From an uncultured Eubacterium sp. (GTDB lineage: Bacteria > Bacillota > Clostridia > Lachnospirales > Lachnospiraceae): 64,000 bases of DNA. A program made the translations under genes and the position numbers. The stretch covers positions 1-64,000 of the forward strand of contig CAMUHY010000009.1 in the NCBI GenBank assembly GCA_947088865.1. Direction: 5' to 3'. The notes beneath the pieces are model-generated. The model did not search any database. It saw only the letters and a list, made by a program, of their open reading frames with translations, and had not been told where the DNA came from. This document shows, in pieces, positions 25,091-33,343 of this stretch (the stretch's first letter is position 1; each line of letters starts with the position of its first letter).

Positions 25091-25155
25091 GGATTAAAGC
25101 ATCACAAGGGGCATACCACCACAGGTATGGTTTTTGTGGTGCTTTTTTGTTTGAT
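25091..25155 (+). ncRNA. Candidate small RNA or transcription-attenuation leader
   Basis: From the promoter above, a transcript of about 65 nt would fold as AAAGCATCACAA...TTGTGGTGCTTT with an inner GCATACC...GGTATGG stem, followed by a T-run, a strong intrinsic terminator. It could be a stand-alone small RNA, or a terminating leader for the hypothetical gene at 25262. No aptamer fold fits between promoter and terminator, which favours the small RNA. Confidence 0.5.
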
Positions 25156-25261
25156 ATAATAAGTGCTGTGCTAAAATTTGAATAAGTTATTATTTTTAAA
25201 AATTAGTTGCAACATAAAAGTTAAAAAGAGGTCATAAATCAGGCTTGAAAGGAAAATTAAT

Positions 25262-25609
25262 ATGGAGAATAAAATAAAAGACATAACTTCCAAAGAAAGA
25301 TTGTTGTTAAAGCAGATACGGAAAAGAACGCCAATGTATGTAGGAGAATATTCTTTAAATAAATTAGGAGATTTTTTTGAGGGATATAGGGAGGCATTAT
25401 TTAATTATGATTTAAGTAATCAGTGTTGTATTATTCCAAAAGAATTTAATGAATTTGTATTAAAAAAATATGAGCAAAATCCTAGCACTATGGGTTATGT
25501 TCGAGTTATTTTACAGCATGTGAGCGACGGAAAAGAGGCAATAGAAATATTTTTTAATTTATTAGATGAATTTTTAGAAGAAAATGGTTTTGAAAAAATA
25601 GGTTTATGA
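25262..25609 (+). CDS. Hypothetical protein with IRKRxxMYVG motif
   Basis: 115 residues, soluble and helical. Residues 19-44 read IRKRTPMYVGEYSLNKLGDF followed by FEGYREAL, a pattern (R-P/T-x-MY-x-G...SL..L..F..GY) shared by several families of small uncharacterised proteins, some in toxin-immunity settings; this is recalled from general pattern, not matched to a named family. The start follows GAAAGG. The last codons and TGA stop overlap a dispersed repeat end, so the native C-terminus may have been altered. Confidence 0.65.
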   Translation: MENKIKDITSKERLLLKQIRKRTPMYVGEYSLNKLGDFFEGYREALFNYDLSNQCCIIPKEFNEFVLKKYEQNPSTMGYVRVILQHVSDGKEAIEIFFNLLDEFLEENGFEKIGL

Positions 25610-25645
25610 GCAAGTAGCGTAGCGGATTGCGAATATCCATTTAAC
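25601..25645 (+). repeat. Dispersed repeat, truncated end supplying a stop codon
   Basis: GGTTTATGAGCAAGTAGCG continues as TAGCGGATTGCGAATATCCA, matching the last 45 bp of the full element. The TGA stop of the upstream gene is the TATGAGCAAG of the repeat. Confidence 0.78.
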
Positions 25646-25740
25646 TTTTAGTTAATATCATTTAAAAATCAAACTTTATTAAAATTAGTATGTATTTTAC
25701 TAAAAAATCAAAATATAAGCAAAATAGAAGGAGTGTCCAT

Positions 25741-25938
25741 ATGGTTAAAATTAATGGTGAAGATGTGCAAGGAGTTGAGGGAATAAGCGTCATTGACTAT
25801 CTAAACAGCAATGGTTATAATGTTAGTCGTGTTGTGGTGGAAAAAAATCTTGAAGTAGTACCTCGCGATAATATGAATAATGTATTATTGGAAGATGGAG
25901 ACTGTATAGAAATTATACAGTTTGTTGGAGGAGGCTGA
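25741..25938 (+). CDS. thiS: Sulfur carrier protein ThiS
   Basis: 65 residues of ubiquitin-like fold: MVKINGEDVQG, SVIDYLNSNGY, VVVEKNLEVVPRDN, DGDCIEIIQFVGGG. The C-terminal Gly-Gly is adenylated by ThiF and loaded with sulfur for thiazole synthesis. The ATG at 25741 follows AAGGAGTG. It heads thiS-thiF-thiG-thiH-murI. No TPP riboswitch is apparent in the about 130 bp upstream. Confidence 0.92.
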   Translation: MVKINGEDVQGVEGISVIDYLNSNGYNVSRVVVEKNLEVVPRDNMNNVLLEDGDCIEIIQFVGGG

Positions 25939-25946
25939 AACATAAA

Positions 25947-26750
25947 TTGAAAATTATTTTAAATGGAGAATTGTATCATACATCTTGTAAAACGGTTAGA
26001 GAATTGTTTAGCGAACTAAAGTTTGATGAGAAGGTAAAATATGTATGTATTTTAAATGGATATCAAGAATCTTATGATGTTTGTCTAAAAGAGGATGATG
26101 AGATTTTTTTAATAGATAAAAATGTACTTCCGCCAAGAGAACAGTGGGAAAAAATACTATGTGCAAGACATACACCAGGTATTTATGAGAAGTTAAAAAG
26201 AGCAAGAGTGGCGATTGCGGGACTTGGGGGACTTGGCTCTAATATAGCAATGATGCTTGCAAGAACAGGTGTAGGGCATTTGCATCTTATTGATTTTGAT
26301 ACGGTTGATTTGACAAATCTTAATCGTCAGCAATATAGTATTCGACATATTGGACACTTTAAGACAGAAGCGTTAAAAGAACAATTGTTAGAAATTTGTC
26401 CATTTCTTGATATTTGTATTGATACTATTTATGTAACAAAAGATAATGCACTTGATTTATTTCAAGATGATGATATTGTTTGTGAAGCTTTTGATAATGC
26501 AGAATGTAAAGCAATGCTTACAGAACAACTTTTATTAAAATCCAAAAAAACAGCATTGATTGCGGCATCAGGAATGGCAGGATATGGTAACAGCAATGAT
26601 ATTAAGAGCAGAAAAATAAGAGAAAATTTTTATATATGCGGCGACGAGGTTACAGGTGCAAAACAAGGAATGGGCTTGATGGCTCCAAGAGTGACTTTGT
26701 GTGCTGCACATCAGGCAAATTTAGTGCTTGATTTGATAATAAAAGGTTAA
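25947..26750 (+). CDS. thiF: ThiS adenylyltransferase ThiF with N-terminal ThiS-like domain
   Basis: 267 residues. The first 65 (KIILNGELYHTSCKTVRELF; DDEIFLIDKNVLPP) resemble a second ThiS-type ubiquitin fold lacking the Gly-Gly tail. The rest is an E1-type domain with AIAGLGGLGSNIA, DFDTVDLTNLNRQQY and KTEALKEQL. It activates ThiS with ATP. The CxxC zinc motifs of longer E1 relatives are absent, as in short ThiF. Start is TTG at 25947 after GGAGGAGG, 8 bp behind thiS. The built-in ThiS-like domain may mimic or compete with the carrier. Confidence 0.87.
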   Translation: MKIILNGELYHTSCKTVRELFSELKFDEKVKYVCILNGYQESYDVCLKEDDEIFLIDKNVLPPREQWEKILCARHTPGIYEKLKRARVAIAGLGGLGSNIAMMLARTGVGHLHLIDFDTVDLTNLNRQQYSIRHIGHFKTEALKEQLLEICPFLDICIDTIYVTKDNALDLFQDDDIVCEAFDNAECKAMLTEQLLLKSKKTALIAASGMAGYGNSNDIKSRKIRENFYICGDEVTGAKQGMGLMAPRVTLCAAHQANLVLDLIIKG

Positions 26751-26788
26751 AGAAAAAGAGATTGAAAATATAAATTTTCAACCACAAG

Positions 26789-26875
26789 GTTTGTGTCTGT
26801 GTGCTGCTTGATACAAACTCGCAAGCATTTTTATTTTTTATATAAAAGCAATATAAAAGCAGCGCAGAAATGAGG
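26789..26875 (+). promoter_or_regulatory. thiG leader: hairpin with loop-to-Shine-Dalgarno pseudoknot
   Basis: GTTTGTGTC (26789-26797) pairs with GATACAAAC (26810-26818). The 12-nt loop carries GTGCTGC (26801-26807), which can pair with GCAGCGC (26859-26865) lying just before the ribosome site AGAAATGAGG. The same hairpin sequence and GCAGCGCAGAAAYGAGG occur upstream of the TrpB2-like gene on the other strand. Folding would mask or position the ribosome site, so translational control is inferred. No known riboswitch class is recognised. Confidence 0.6.
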
Positions 26876-26881
26876 CTAAAA

Positions 26882-27649
26882 ATGCAAAAAGATACATTTA
26901 TTTTAGGTGGATATGAGTTTACTTCACGTTTTATACTAGGTTCAGGTAAATATAATTTGGATTTAATTAAAGCGGCAATTAAGCAGGGTGGCGCGCAGAT
27001 TATAACATTGGCGTTGAGACGTGCCAATACTGGAAAAAGTGAGAATATTCTTGATTTTATACCAGAAAATGTAACCTTGCTGCCCAATACGTCTGGGGCT
27101 AGAAATGCTGAGGAAGCGGTAAGAATTGCACATCTTGCAAAAGAGATGGGCTGTGGCAATTTTGTTAAAGTTGAGATTATGAATGATTCCAAATATTTGC
27201 TTCCAGATAATTATGAGACGATTAAGGCAACAGAAATATTGGCAAAAGAAGGTTTTGTCGTTATGCCTTATATGTTTCCAGATTTAAACGTTGCAAGAGC
27301 GTTGCAAAATGCAGGTGCTGCTTGTGTTATGCCTTTAGGTGCGCCTATTGGTTCTAATAAAGGACTTGCAACAAAGGATTTTATACAAATACTTGTCGAT
27401 GAAATAGACCTTCCAATTATTGTGGATGCAGGAATAGGAAGACCATCACAGGCTTGTGAGGCTATGGAGATGGGAGCTTCGGCAGTTATGGCAAATACAG
27501 CAATTGCCACAGCAGGAGATATACCAGCTATGGCAGGAGCGTTTAGGCAGGCGATTGAGGCTGGAAGAACAGCCTATATAACAGGAATGGGAAGGGTTTT
27601 GGCAAGAGGCGGCAGTGCTTCTGACCCATTGACAGGATTTTTACGTTGA
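26882..27649 (+). CDS. thiG: Thiazole synthase ThiG
   Basis: 255 residues of TIM-barrel Thi[14 protein letters not shown] with the Schiff-base lysine context, [60 protein letters not shown]. It forms the thiazole phosphate from deoxyxylulose phosphate, dehydroglycine and ThiS-thiocarboxylate. The ATG at 26882 follows AATGAGG; the ATG at 26870 is part of that site. It is separated from thiF by 131 bp containing a structured leader, unusual inside an operon. Confidence 0.93.
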   Translation: MQKDTFILGGYEFTSRFILGSGKYNLDLIKAAIKQGGAQIITLALRRANTGKSENILDFIPENVTLLPNTSGARNAEEAVRIAHLAKEMGCGNFVKVEIMNDSKYLLPDNYETIKATEILAKEGFVVMPYMFPDLNVARALQNAGAACVMPLGAPIGSNKGLATKDFIQILVDEIDLPIIVDAGIGRPSQACEAMEMGASAVMANTAIATAGDIPAMAGAFRQAIEAGRTAYITGMGRVLARGGSASDPLTGFLR

Positions 27650-27712
27650 TAGATTTTTATATTAAAAGAATAGAAATGAAATTTGTAGGTTATAGAAAGG
27701 TATGACATAGAG

Positions 27713-28975
27713 ATGCCAAATTATGAAGAACAAACATATTTTATTGACAGTGAAGCATTAAGCCCACAGGCATTAGAGAAGAAACATCAATTAGAAATGA
27801 ATCCTTCCTCAAGAACAAATCATATGGAATATATGGAGGGAATGGAAATTATTGCTTCCGACATTAAAGATAAAGTGCAAGACAATATGAAATCGTATGA
27901 TTATAGTATCTATACAAAAGAAGATGTATGTAGGGCATTAGAACATGATACATGTAGTATAAGCGATTTTAAAGCACTTTTGTCTCCGGCGGCAGCACCA
28001 TATTTGGAACAGATGGCTAGAAAAGCAGAGGAAGAGACAAGGAAACATTTTGGAAATAGTGTATATATATTTACGCCAATATACATAGCAAATTATTGTG
28101 AAAATTATTGTATTTATTGTGGCTTTAACTGTTATAATCATATTCAGAGAAAAAAATTAAATATGCAGGAAATTGAAAAAGAAATGCGCATTATCGCCAA
28201 TACAGGTATGGAAGAGATACTTCTTTTGACAGGAGAGAGCAGAAGCGTAAGCAGTGTGGAATATATTGGAGAAGCCTGCAAAATCGCAAGAAAGTATTTT
28301 AGAAATGTAGGAATAGAGATATATCCTGTTAATACAAATGAATATGAATATTTGCATCAATGCGGTGTGGATTATGTAACTGTATTTCAGGAGACTTATA
28401 ATTCAGATAAATATGAAACACTGCATTTGATGGGACATAAAAGAGTATGGCCATATCGATTTGACGCACAGGAAAGAGCAATTTTAGGCGGCATGAGAGG
28501 TGTTTCTTTTTCAGCGCTGCTTGGGCTTGATGATTTTAGAAAAGATGCATTGGCAACAGGACTTCACGCATATTATATTCAACGAAAATATCCACATGCA
28601 GAAATTTCATTGTCTTGTCCTAGATTGCGTCCTATTGTCAATAATGATAAAATTAATCCAAGAGATGTCCATGAAAAAGAATTATGTCAAGTATTATGCG
28701 CTTACCGCATTTTTCTTCCATTTGCAGGAATTACAGTATCTTCAAGAGAAAGTAAGGATTTTAGAAACGGTATTACAAAAATATGTGCAACAAAGGTTTC
28801 TGCGGGGGTAAGTACAGGAATAGGCGACCATGATAAAAAATATAATGGAAAAGAGGACAGCGATGTGGGGGATGCTCAGTTTGAGATAGACGATTCAAGA
28901 AGCTTTGAGCAGATGATGCATGATATGAAAGAGGAAGCATTACAACCTGTTCTCAATGAATATTTATATGTATAA
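27713..28975 (+). CDS. thiH: 2-iminoacetate synthase ThiH (radical SAM)
   Basis: 420 residues, somewhat longer than the usual 370 because of an N-terminal extension. The radical SAM cluster is CENYCIYCGF (about residues 129-138), followed by LLLTGESR, the TVFQETYN motif and C-terminal SSRESKDFRNG. It cleaves tyrosine to dehydroglycine and p-cresol in anaerobes, feeding ThiG. A start at 27713 is taken; the extension could be shorter if an internal Met is used. It lies 64 bp after thiG and 12 bp before murI. Confidence 0.9.
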   Translation: MPNYEEQTYFIDSEALSPQALEKKHQLEMNPSSRTNHMEYMEGMEIIASDIKDKVQDNMKSYDYSIYTKEDVCRALEHDTCSISDFKALLSPAAAPYLEQMARKAEEETRKHFGNSVYIFTPIYIANYCENYCIYCGFNCYNHIQRKKLNMQEIEKEMRIIANTGMEEILLLTGESRSVSSVEYIGEACKIARKYFRNVGIEIYPVNTNEYEYLHQCGVDYVTVFQETYNSDKYETLHLMGHKRVWPYRFDAQERAILGGMRGVSFSALLGLDDFRKDALATGLHAYYIQRKYPHAEISLSCPRLRPIVNNDKINPRDVHEKELCQVLCAYRIFLPFAGITVSSRESKDFRNGITKICATKVSAGVSTGIGDHDKKYNGKEDSDVGDAQFEIDDSRSFEQMMHDMKEEALQPVLNEYLYV

Positions 28976-28987
28976 GAGGATTTGCAA

Positions 28988-29848
28988 ATGAGAATCGGTA
29001 TATTTGATTCTGGGTTAGGTGGATTATCAGTACTACATTGTGCCAGAAGAATGGCGCCAGAACATGATTATATATTTTATGCAGATAGAGAGCATGTTCC
29101 ATATGGCGAAAAGACGGTTGAACAAGTCCGAGAATATGTAGACCATATTATAAAATTTATGATTGGTAAAGGCGTAGATATTATTATTATTGCATGTAAT
29201 ACAGCAACAAGTTCTTTAAGTATGGAATATAGGAAAACATTTCCTGTTCCTATTGTAGGCATGGAGCCGGCAGTAAAGAAAGCACTTGATGAATATGGCA
29301 GTCAAAAGGAGAGAGTGTTAGTTGCAGCAACGCCTATTACCATTCATGGGCATAAATTGGAACATTTAATTCAGGACTTAGACCATCATCATAAGGTGGA
29401 TTTAGTGGCAACGCCAGGACTTGTTCGGTTTGCTGAAAATGGGATATTTTCTGGAAAAGAGGTACGAGAATATTTAAGCACAGTTTTAAAGGAATGTGAT
29501 TTAGAAAAAATTGGAACTGTTGTATTAGGATGTACACATTTCAATTATTTTAAGGAAAGCTTTATTGAGATATTTCCACACAGACCGCATTTTGTTGACG
29601 GCAATGAAGGTACAGTCAGGCAGGCTATGCGATTGATGGGGTATAAAAATATAGATAAGAATGATTATAGCCGAACTTTTTGTTATAGAGATAAAGAAAA
29701 TAATGAGTTTATTATAGAATGTAAGAAGGATTATAATCAAAGACGAGGAATGGTAACCTATTTATTTTCAGGGAAAGAGGCTTCCATAGAAGATATGCAA
29801 AAAATAGGCAGATGTATGACACAGTTGGATAAAATGATGATGGTGTAA
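28988..29848 (+). CDS. murI: Glutamate racemase
   Basis: 286 residues. MRIGIFDSGLGGLSVL starts the protein; catalytic cysteines lie in IIIACNTATSS and VVLGCTHFNYF. It makes D-glutamate for peptidoglycan. The ATG at 28988 is 7 bp after AGAGG; an in-frame TTG lies 6 bp earlier. Its place directly after thiH suggests co-transcription with the thiazole genes, with no obvious metabolic link. A C-terminal tail of about 35 residues after the usual end is present. Confidence 0.9.
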   Translation: MRIGIFDSGLGGLSVLHCARRMAPEHDYIFYADREHVPYGEKTVEQVREYVDHIIKFMIGKGVDIIIIACNTATSSLSMEYRKTFPVPIVGMEPAVKKALDEYGSQKERVLVAATPITIHGHKLEHLIQDLDHHHKVDLVATPGLVRFAENGIFSGKEVREYLSTVLKECDLEKIGTVVLGCTHFNYFKESFIEIFPHRPHFVDGNEGTVRQAMRLMGYKNIDKNDYSRTFCYRDKENNEFIIECKKDYNQRRGMVTYLFSGKEASIEDMQKIGRCMTQLDKMMMV

Positions 29849-29997
29849 ATAATGCAAAAAAAGGTGATGTAAAATGAGTAATGCTATAAAATAAGATATG
29901 TGCGATTAGATAATACTTATTTGTATAGAAAAACTCATTTAACAACAACCTTTTAAACATCGAAACAAACAAGCAAAAGCTTGATAAAATTGTAGGT

Positions 29998-30213
29998 TCA
30001 GAAAGTATACTCTTTTGATTGATGGTAAAAGAAGGTGTTAATATTGCTTTTGGAATCATAAGTAATATTAATAATATCTCGAGGAGCACTATCTTTAACC
30101 ACCTTGTTCAACACTTGAGTAAAAGTAGGACCTTTAGAGTTTGCTTGGTCTTGTTTTTCTCTGTTTTCATTGTCTTTTCTTGTGCTGCTAATCATGGATA
30201 CCATCTGAACCAT
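29998..30213 (-). CDS. Small hypothetical protein, start uncertain
   Basis: 71 residues from ATG 30213: a polar lysine/asparagine-rich N-terminus, then a segment ending in NTFFYHQSKEYTF. The composition and ordered C-terminus look coding and resemble small Lachnospiraceae proteins I have seen without a function. A strong AAGGAGGG lies about 35 bp upstream at about 30250, and the frame stays open between them with only ATT codons, so a non-standard start is possible. It lies in the about 500-bp gap between murI and the fused feo gene; no other feature is seen there. Confidence 0.45.
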   Translation of the reverse strand: MVQMVSMISSTRKDNENREKQDQANSKGPTFTQVLNKVVKDSAPRDIINITYDSKSNINTFFYHQSKEYTF

Positions 30214-30364
30214 ATTGAAATCGCGTGAAAATCCATTAACTGCAATAATCCCTCCTTGGATAGTTATTTCAATAAGTTCCTTACAATTTTTATATCGACC
30301 AATATGTGAAAAATATAACTAGAGGACAAAAAGAAAGTGAAAAATTTTTAATGAAAGGACTATT

Positions 30365-32725
30365 ATGACATTAAAAGATTTACCAATAGGAAAGACGGCA
30401 ATTATTGAAAAAGTTGGGGGTGAAGGAGCGTTAAGACAACATTTACTTGATATGGGACTGATACCAAAAGCGAAAGTGAAAATGGTAAAATATGCACCTT
30501 TAGGAGACCCAATTGAAATATTGATACATGGATATGAACTTACGTTGCGCCTTGCCGATGCAGATAAAATTGAAATAACGAAACTGTGTGATGAAAATGA
30601 TGAAACGGTTAATATATATGAGGCAAACAGCCGCAAAAAGCATATGGAACATCCAGGACTTGGCGAGGGAGGCAAATATCATGCAAAGGAAGATGAACAT
30701 CCTCTGCCGGATAGTGTGACATTGACATTTGCGCTGGCAGGCAATCAAAATTGTGGAAAGACTACATTGTTTAATCGGCTGACAGGCGCTAATCAACATG
30801 TTGGCAATTTTCCTGGTGTTACTGTCGACCGAAAAGATGGTGCAATGAAAGGACATCCTAATACTTTAATAACGGATTTACCAGGTATTTATTCAATGTC
30901 TCCTTACAGCAATGAAGAAATTGTGACAAGACAATATATTTTACAGGAACATCCAAGAGGTATTATTAATATAGTGGATGCGTCCAATATAGAACGCAAT
31001 CTCTATCTTACAATGCAGCTTATGGAATTAGGTATTCCTATGGTAGTGGCATTAAATATGATGGACGAGGTTCGCAAAAATGGCGGTTCAATTCTTATTA
31101 ATGAAATGGAGCATATGTTAGGCGTTCCAGTCATTCCTATTTCAGCGGCAAAAAATGAAGGGATTGACGAGCTTATCGACCATGCAATTCATGTTGCGAA
31201 ATATCAGGAAGCACCAAAAATAATGGATTTTTGTGAAGCAGATGGAGACAAAAGCGCTATACATAGGTGTATACATGGCATTATGCACTTGATAGAAGAC
31301 CATGCGGCAATGGCTAAGATTCCGATACGATTTGCAGCATCAAAGCTGGCAGAAAGCGATAAGCGTGTTTTAGATAAGCTTAAGCTTGATGATAATGAGA
31401 GTGAAATGCTTGAACATATTATTATTCAAATGGAAAAAGAAAGTGGGCTTGACAGGGCTGCAGCAATAGCTGATATGCGTTTTTCTTTTATTAATAAAGT
31501 TTGTCAAGCAACGGTTGTCAAACCAAGAGAAAGTAAAGAACATGTGAGAAGCAATAAGATTGATAAAATTTTAACAGGAAAGTTTACAGCAATTCCCGCG
31601 TTTATAGGAATTATGGGCATTGTATTTTGGCTTACATTTAATGTAATTGGCGCATGGCTTTCTGATGGTTTTGAAATGTTGATAGAATGGGTTACCAATA
31701 TGACCGATAAAGCGTTAATTGCAATGAATGTAAATGAAGCCTTGCATTCGTTGATTATTGATGGTATTTTTAGCGGTGTTGGAACAGTCCTTAGTTTTTT
31801 ACCTGTTATTGTCACTTTGTTTTTATTTTTATCCCTTTTAGAAGACAGTGGATATATGGCAAGAGTTGCATTTTTTATGGATAAACTTTTAAGAAAGATT
31901 GGATTGTCTGGTAGAAGTATTGTTCCAATGTTGATTGGATTTGGCTGTACAGTTCCAGGCGTTATGGCAAGCAGAACATTATCTTCTGAACGAGACCGAA
32001 AAATGACAATTCTATTAACGCCTTTTATGAGCTGTTCAGCAAAGCTTCCTATTTATGGATTTTTTACAGCAGCATTTTTTCCAAATTATCAGGCGCTTGT
32101 AATGATATTGCTGTATTTTGGGGGGATTGTTATGGGAATATTGGCGGCGCTTATTATGAGAACAACATTGTTTAAAGGAGAACCTGTACCATTTGTAATG
32201 GAACTTCCCAATTATCGTTTGCCAGGTATTAAAAATGTTGTACAGTTATTATGGGACAAAGCAAAAGATTTTTTACAGAGAGCGTTTACCGTTATTTTTA
32301 TAGCAACCATTATTATCTGGTTTTTGCAGACGTTTGATTTGCATTTTAATATGGTGACTGATTCAAAAGACAGTATCCTTGCGGCAGTGGCAGGCATAAT
32401 TTCTCCGATATTTATGCCATTGGGATTTAGTGATTGGAGAATATCAACAGCTCTTATTTCAGGATTTATGGCAAAAGAAAGTGTTGTATCAACGCTGTCT
32501 GTGTTAATGCCTATACAGGAAATGTCGGTTGTCTTATTAACGCCTGTCAGTGCAGCTTCGTTGCTTGTATTTTGTCTGCTTTACACACCTTGTATTGCCG
32601 CAGTTGCTGCAGTGCGCAGAGAGTTGGGAAATAAGTGGGCGATAGCCGTTGTTTTTGGTCAGTGTATTATTGCTTGGATAGCAGCGTTTATAGTGAAATT
32701 TGTTTTAGGATTATTTTTAGGATAG
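30365..32725 (+). CDS. feoB: Fused FeoA-FeoB ferrous iron transporter
   Basis: 786 residues. Residues 1-75 are a full FeoA domain (MTLKDLPIGKTAIIEKV, LLDMGLIPKAKVKMV, APLGDPIEILIHGYELTLR). A His/Glu-rich linker (HPGLGEGGKYHAKEDEHP) leads to the FeoB G domain: GNQNCGKTT, DLPGIYS, NMMDE, SAAKNEG. The membrane domain has GCTVPGVMASRTLSSERDRK and CLLYTPCIAAVAAVRRE. It lacks the acidic insertion seen in the other FeoB. It imports Fe2+ or possibly Mn2+. No DtxR-type palindrome is found upstream, unlike the other locus, so regulation may differ. The start follows TGAAAGGA. Confidence 0.93.
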   Translation: MTLKDLPIGKTAIIEKVGGEGALRQHLLDMGLIPKAKVKMVKYAPLGDPIEILIHGYELTLRLADADKIEITKLCDENDETVNIYEANSRKKHMEHPGLGEGGKYHAKEDEHPLPDSVTLTFALAGNQNCGKTTLFNRLTGANQHVGNFPGVTVDRKDGAMKGHPNTLITDLPGIYSMSPYSNEEIVTRQYILQEHPRGIINIVDASNIERNLYLTMQLMELGIPMVVALNMMDEVRKNGGSILINEMEHMLGVPVIPISAAKNEGIDELIDHAIHVAKYQEAPKIMDFCEADGDKSAIHRCIHGIMHLIEDHAAMAKIPIRFAASKLAESDKRVLDKLKLDDNESEMLEHIIIQMEKESGLDRAAAIADMRFSFINKVCQATVVKPRESKEHVRSNKIDKILTGKFTAIPAFIGIMGIVFWLTFNVIGAWLSDGFEMLIEWVTNMTDKALIAMNVNEALHSLIIDGIFSGVGTVLSFLPVIVTLFLFLSLLEDSGYMARVAFFMDKLLRKIGLSGRSIVPMLIGFGCTVPGVMASRTLSSERDRKMTILLTPFMSCSAKLPIYGFFTAAFFPNYQALVMILLYFGGIVMGILAALIMRTTLFKGEPVPFVMELPNYRLPGIKNVVQLLWDKAKDFLQRAFTVIFIATIIIWFLQTFDLHFNMVTDSKDSILAAVAGIISPIFMPLGFSDWRISTALISGFMAKESVVSTLSVLMPIQEMSVVLLTPVSAASLLVFCLLYTPCIAAVAAVRRELGNKWAIAVVFGQCIIAWIAAFIVKFVLGLFLG

Positions 32726-32733
32726 GATGTATT

Positions 32734-32793
32734 TTAATTTCATCAAGGAAGTAGCTAGAGGTTATGAGCAAGTAGCATAGCGGATTGCAAATA
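32734..32793 (+). repeat. Dispersed repeat, internally deleted copy
   Basis: TTAATTTCATCAAGGAAG is joined straight to TAGCTAGAGGTTATGAGCAAG and the TAGCGGATTGCAAAT end. The middle 90 bp of the full element is missing, so the deletion differs from the shorter joined-end copies. Confidence 0.78.
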
Positions 32794-32806
32794 ATTTTGT
32801 ATTTAT

Positions 32807-32847
32807 AAAAAAATCAGGATTGCCAGAATGACAACCCTGATTTTTTG
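32807..32847. terminator. Bidirectional intrinsic terminator
   Basis: AAAAAATCAGG (32807-32817) pairs with CCTGATTTTTT (32836-32846). It ends feoAB and the convergent minus-strand gene. Confidence 0.88.
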
Positions 32848-32908
32848 ATTGATTTCAAAACCATTATTTATATTGTGATTTTTATAGCAACAACATAATT
32901 ATCACTTA

Positions 32909-33343
32909 TTAAAAACCACCCTGTACATTGACAGCACTGTGACATCTAGGACGGCAACCAGTGCATTGAAGTGCTTTTGTTGCAGCTTCATCAGTAGATT
33001 TTGCCCATACTTTGAAAGTAGTTCTATCGCCAGAACCATATCCATTACCATGATTTTCTCTTGTCACAGTAACTTTGTTGCCAGCAACAACACAATTCCA
33101 ATTGTTTTCACTGTATGCCTCTGTAACAACACCAGTAAATGACATCTCAATTGTAACGGCAGTGTATATATGTTGTACATCAGGAGTATGTTGTGCTGAT
33201 ACTTCAAATACATTGTGCGAACCATTCCAATCTTGTACAGAGCGAGCGCTGGCAGTCCAGCAAGTACTATCACCGCTAGCCATGTAAACGCCTTCAGAAA
33301 CGCTGTCTGTCATAACAAATAAAGGTTTCTTATAATCCTTCAT
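32909..33343 (-). CDS. Small leader-bearing protein with a beta-sandwich-like core and Cys-rich tail
   Basis: 144 residues. The N-terminus MKDYKKPLFVMTDSVSEGVYMASG has no hydrophobic signal helix but reads like a leader with a conserved SEGVYMASG stop. The core SVQDWNGSHNVFEV...TVTRENHGNGYGSGDRTTFKVWA has the rhythm of a CBM2-like carbohydrate-binding sandwich (WNG, then alternating strands, then GSG-x-TTF). The C-terminus is CTGCRPRCHSAVNVQGGF. I do not recognise a named family. It is monocistronic with an AAAGGA site and a shared terminator. It could be an unusual exported peptide or surface lectin; no exporter or maturase is adjacent. Confidence 0.65.
   Translation of the reverse strand: MKDYKKPLFVMTDSVSEGVYMASGDSTCWTASARSVQDWNGSHNVFEVSAQHTPDVQHIYTAVTIEMSFTGVVTEAYSENNWNCVVAGNKVTVTRENHGNGYGSGDRTTFKVWAKSTDEAATKALQCTGCRPRCHSAVNVQGGF

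Noticed and set aside
25646..25740. Possible TPP riboswitch before thiS
   Set aside because: Neither CTGAGA nor the ACCTGATCTGG-type element is present in the gap.
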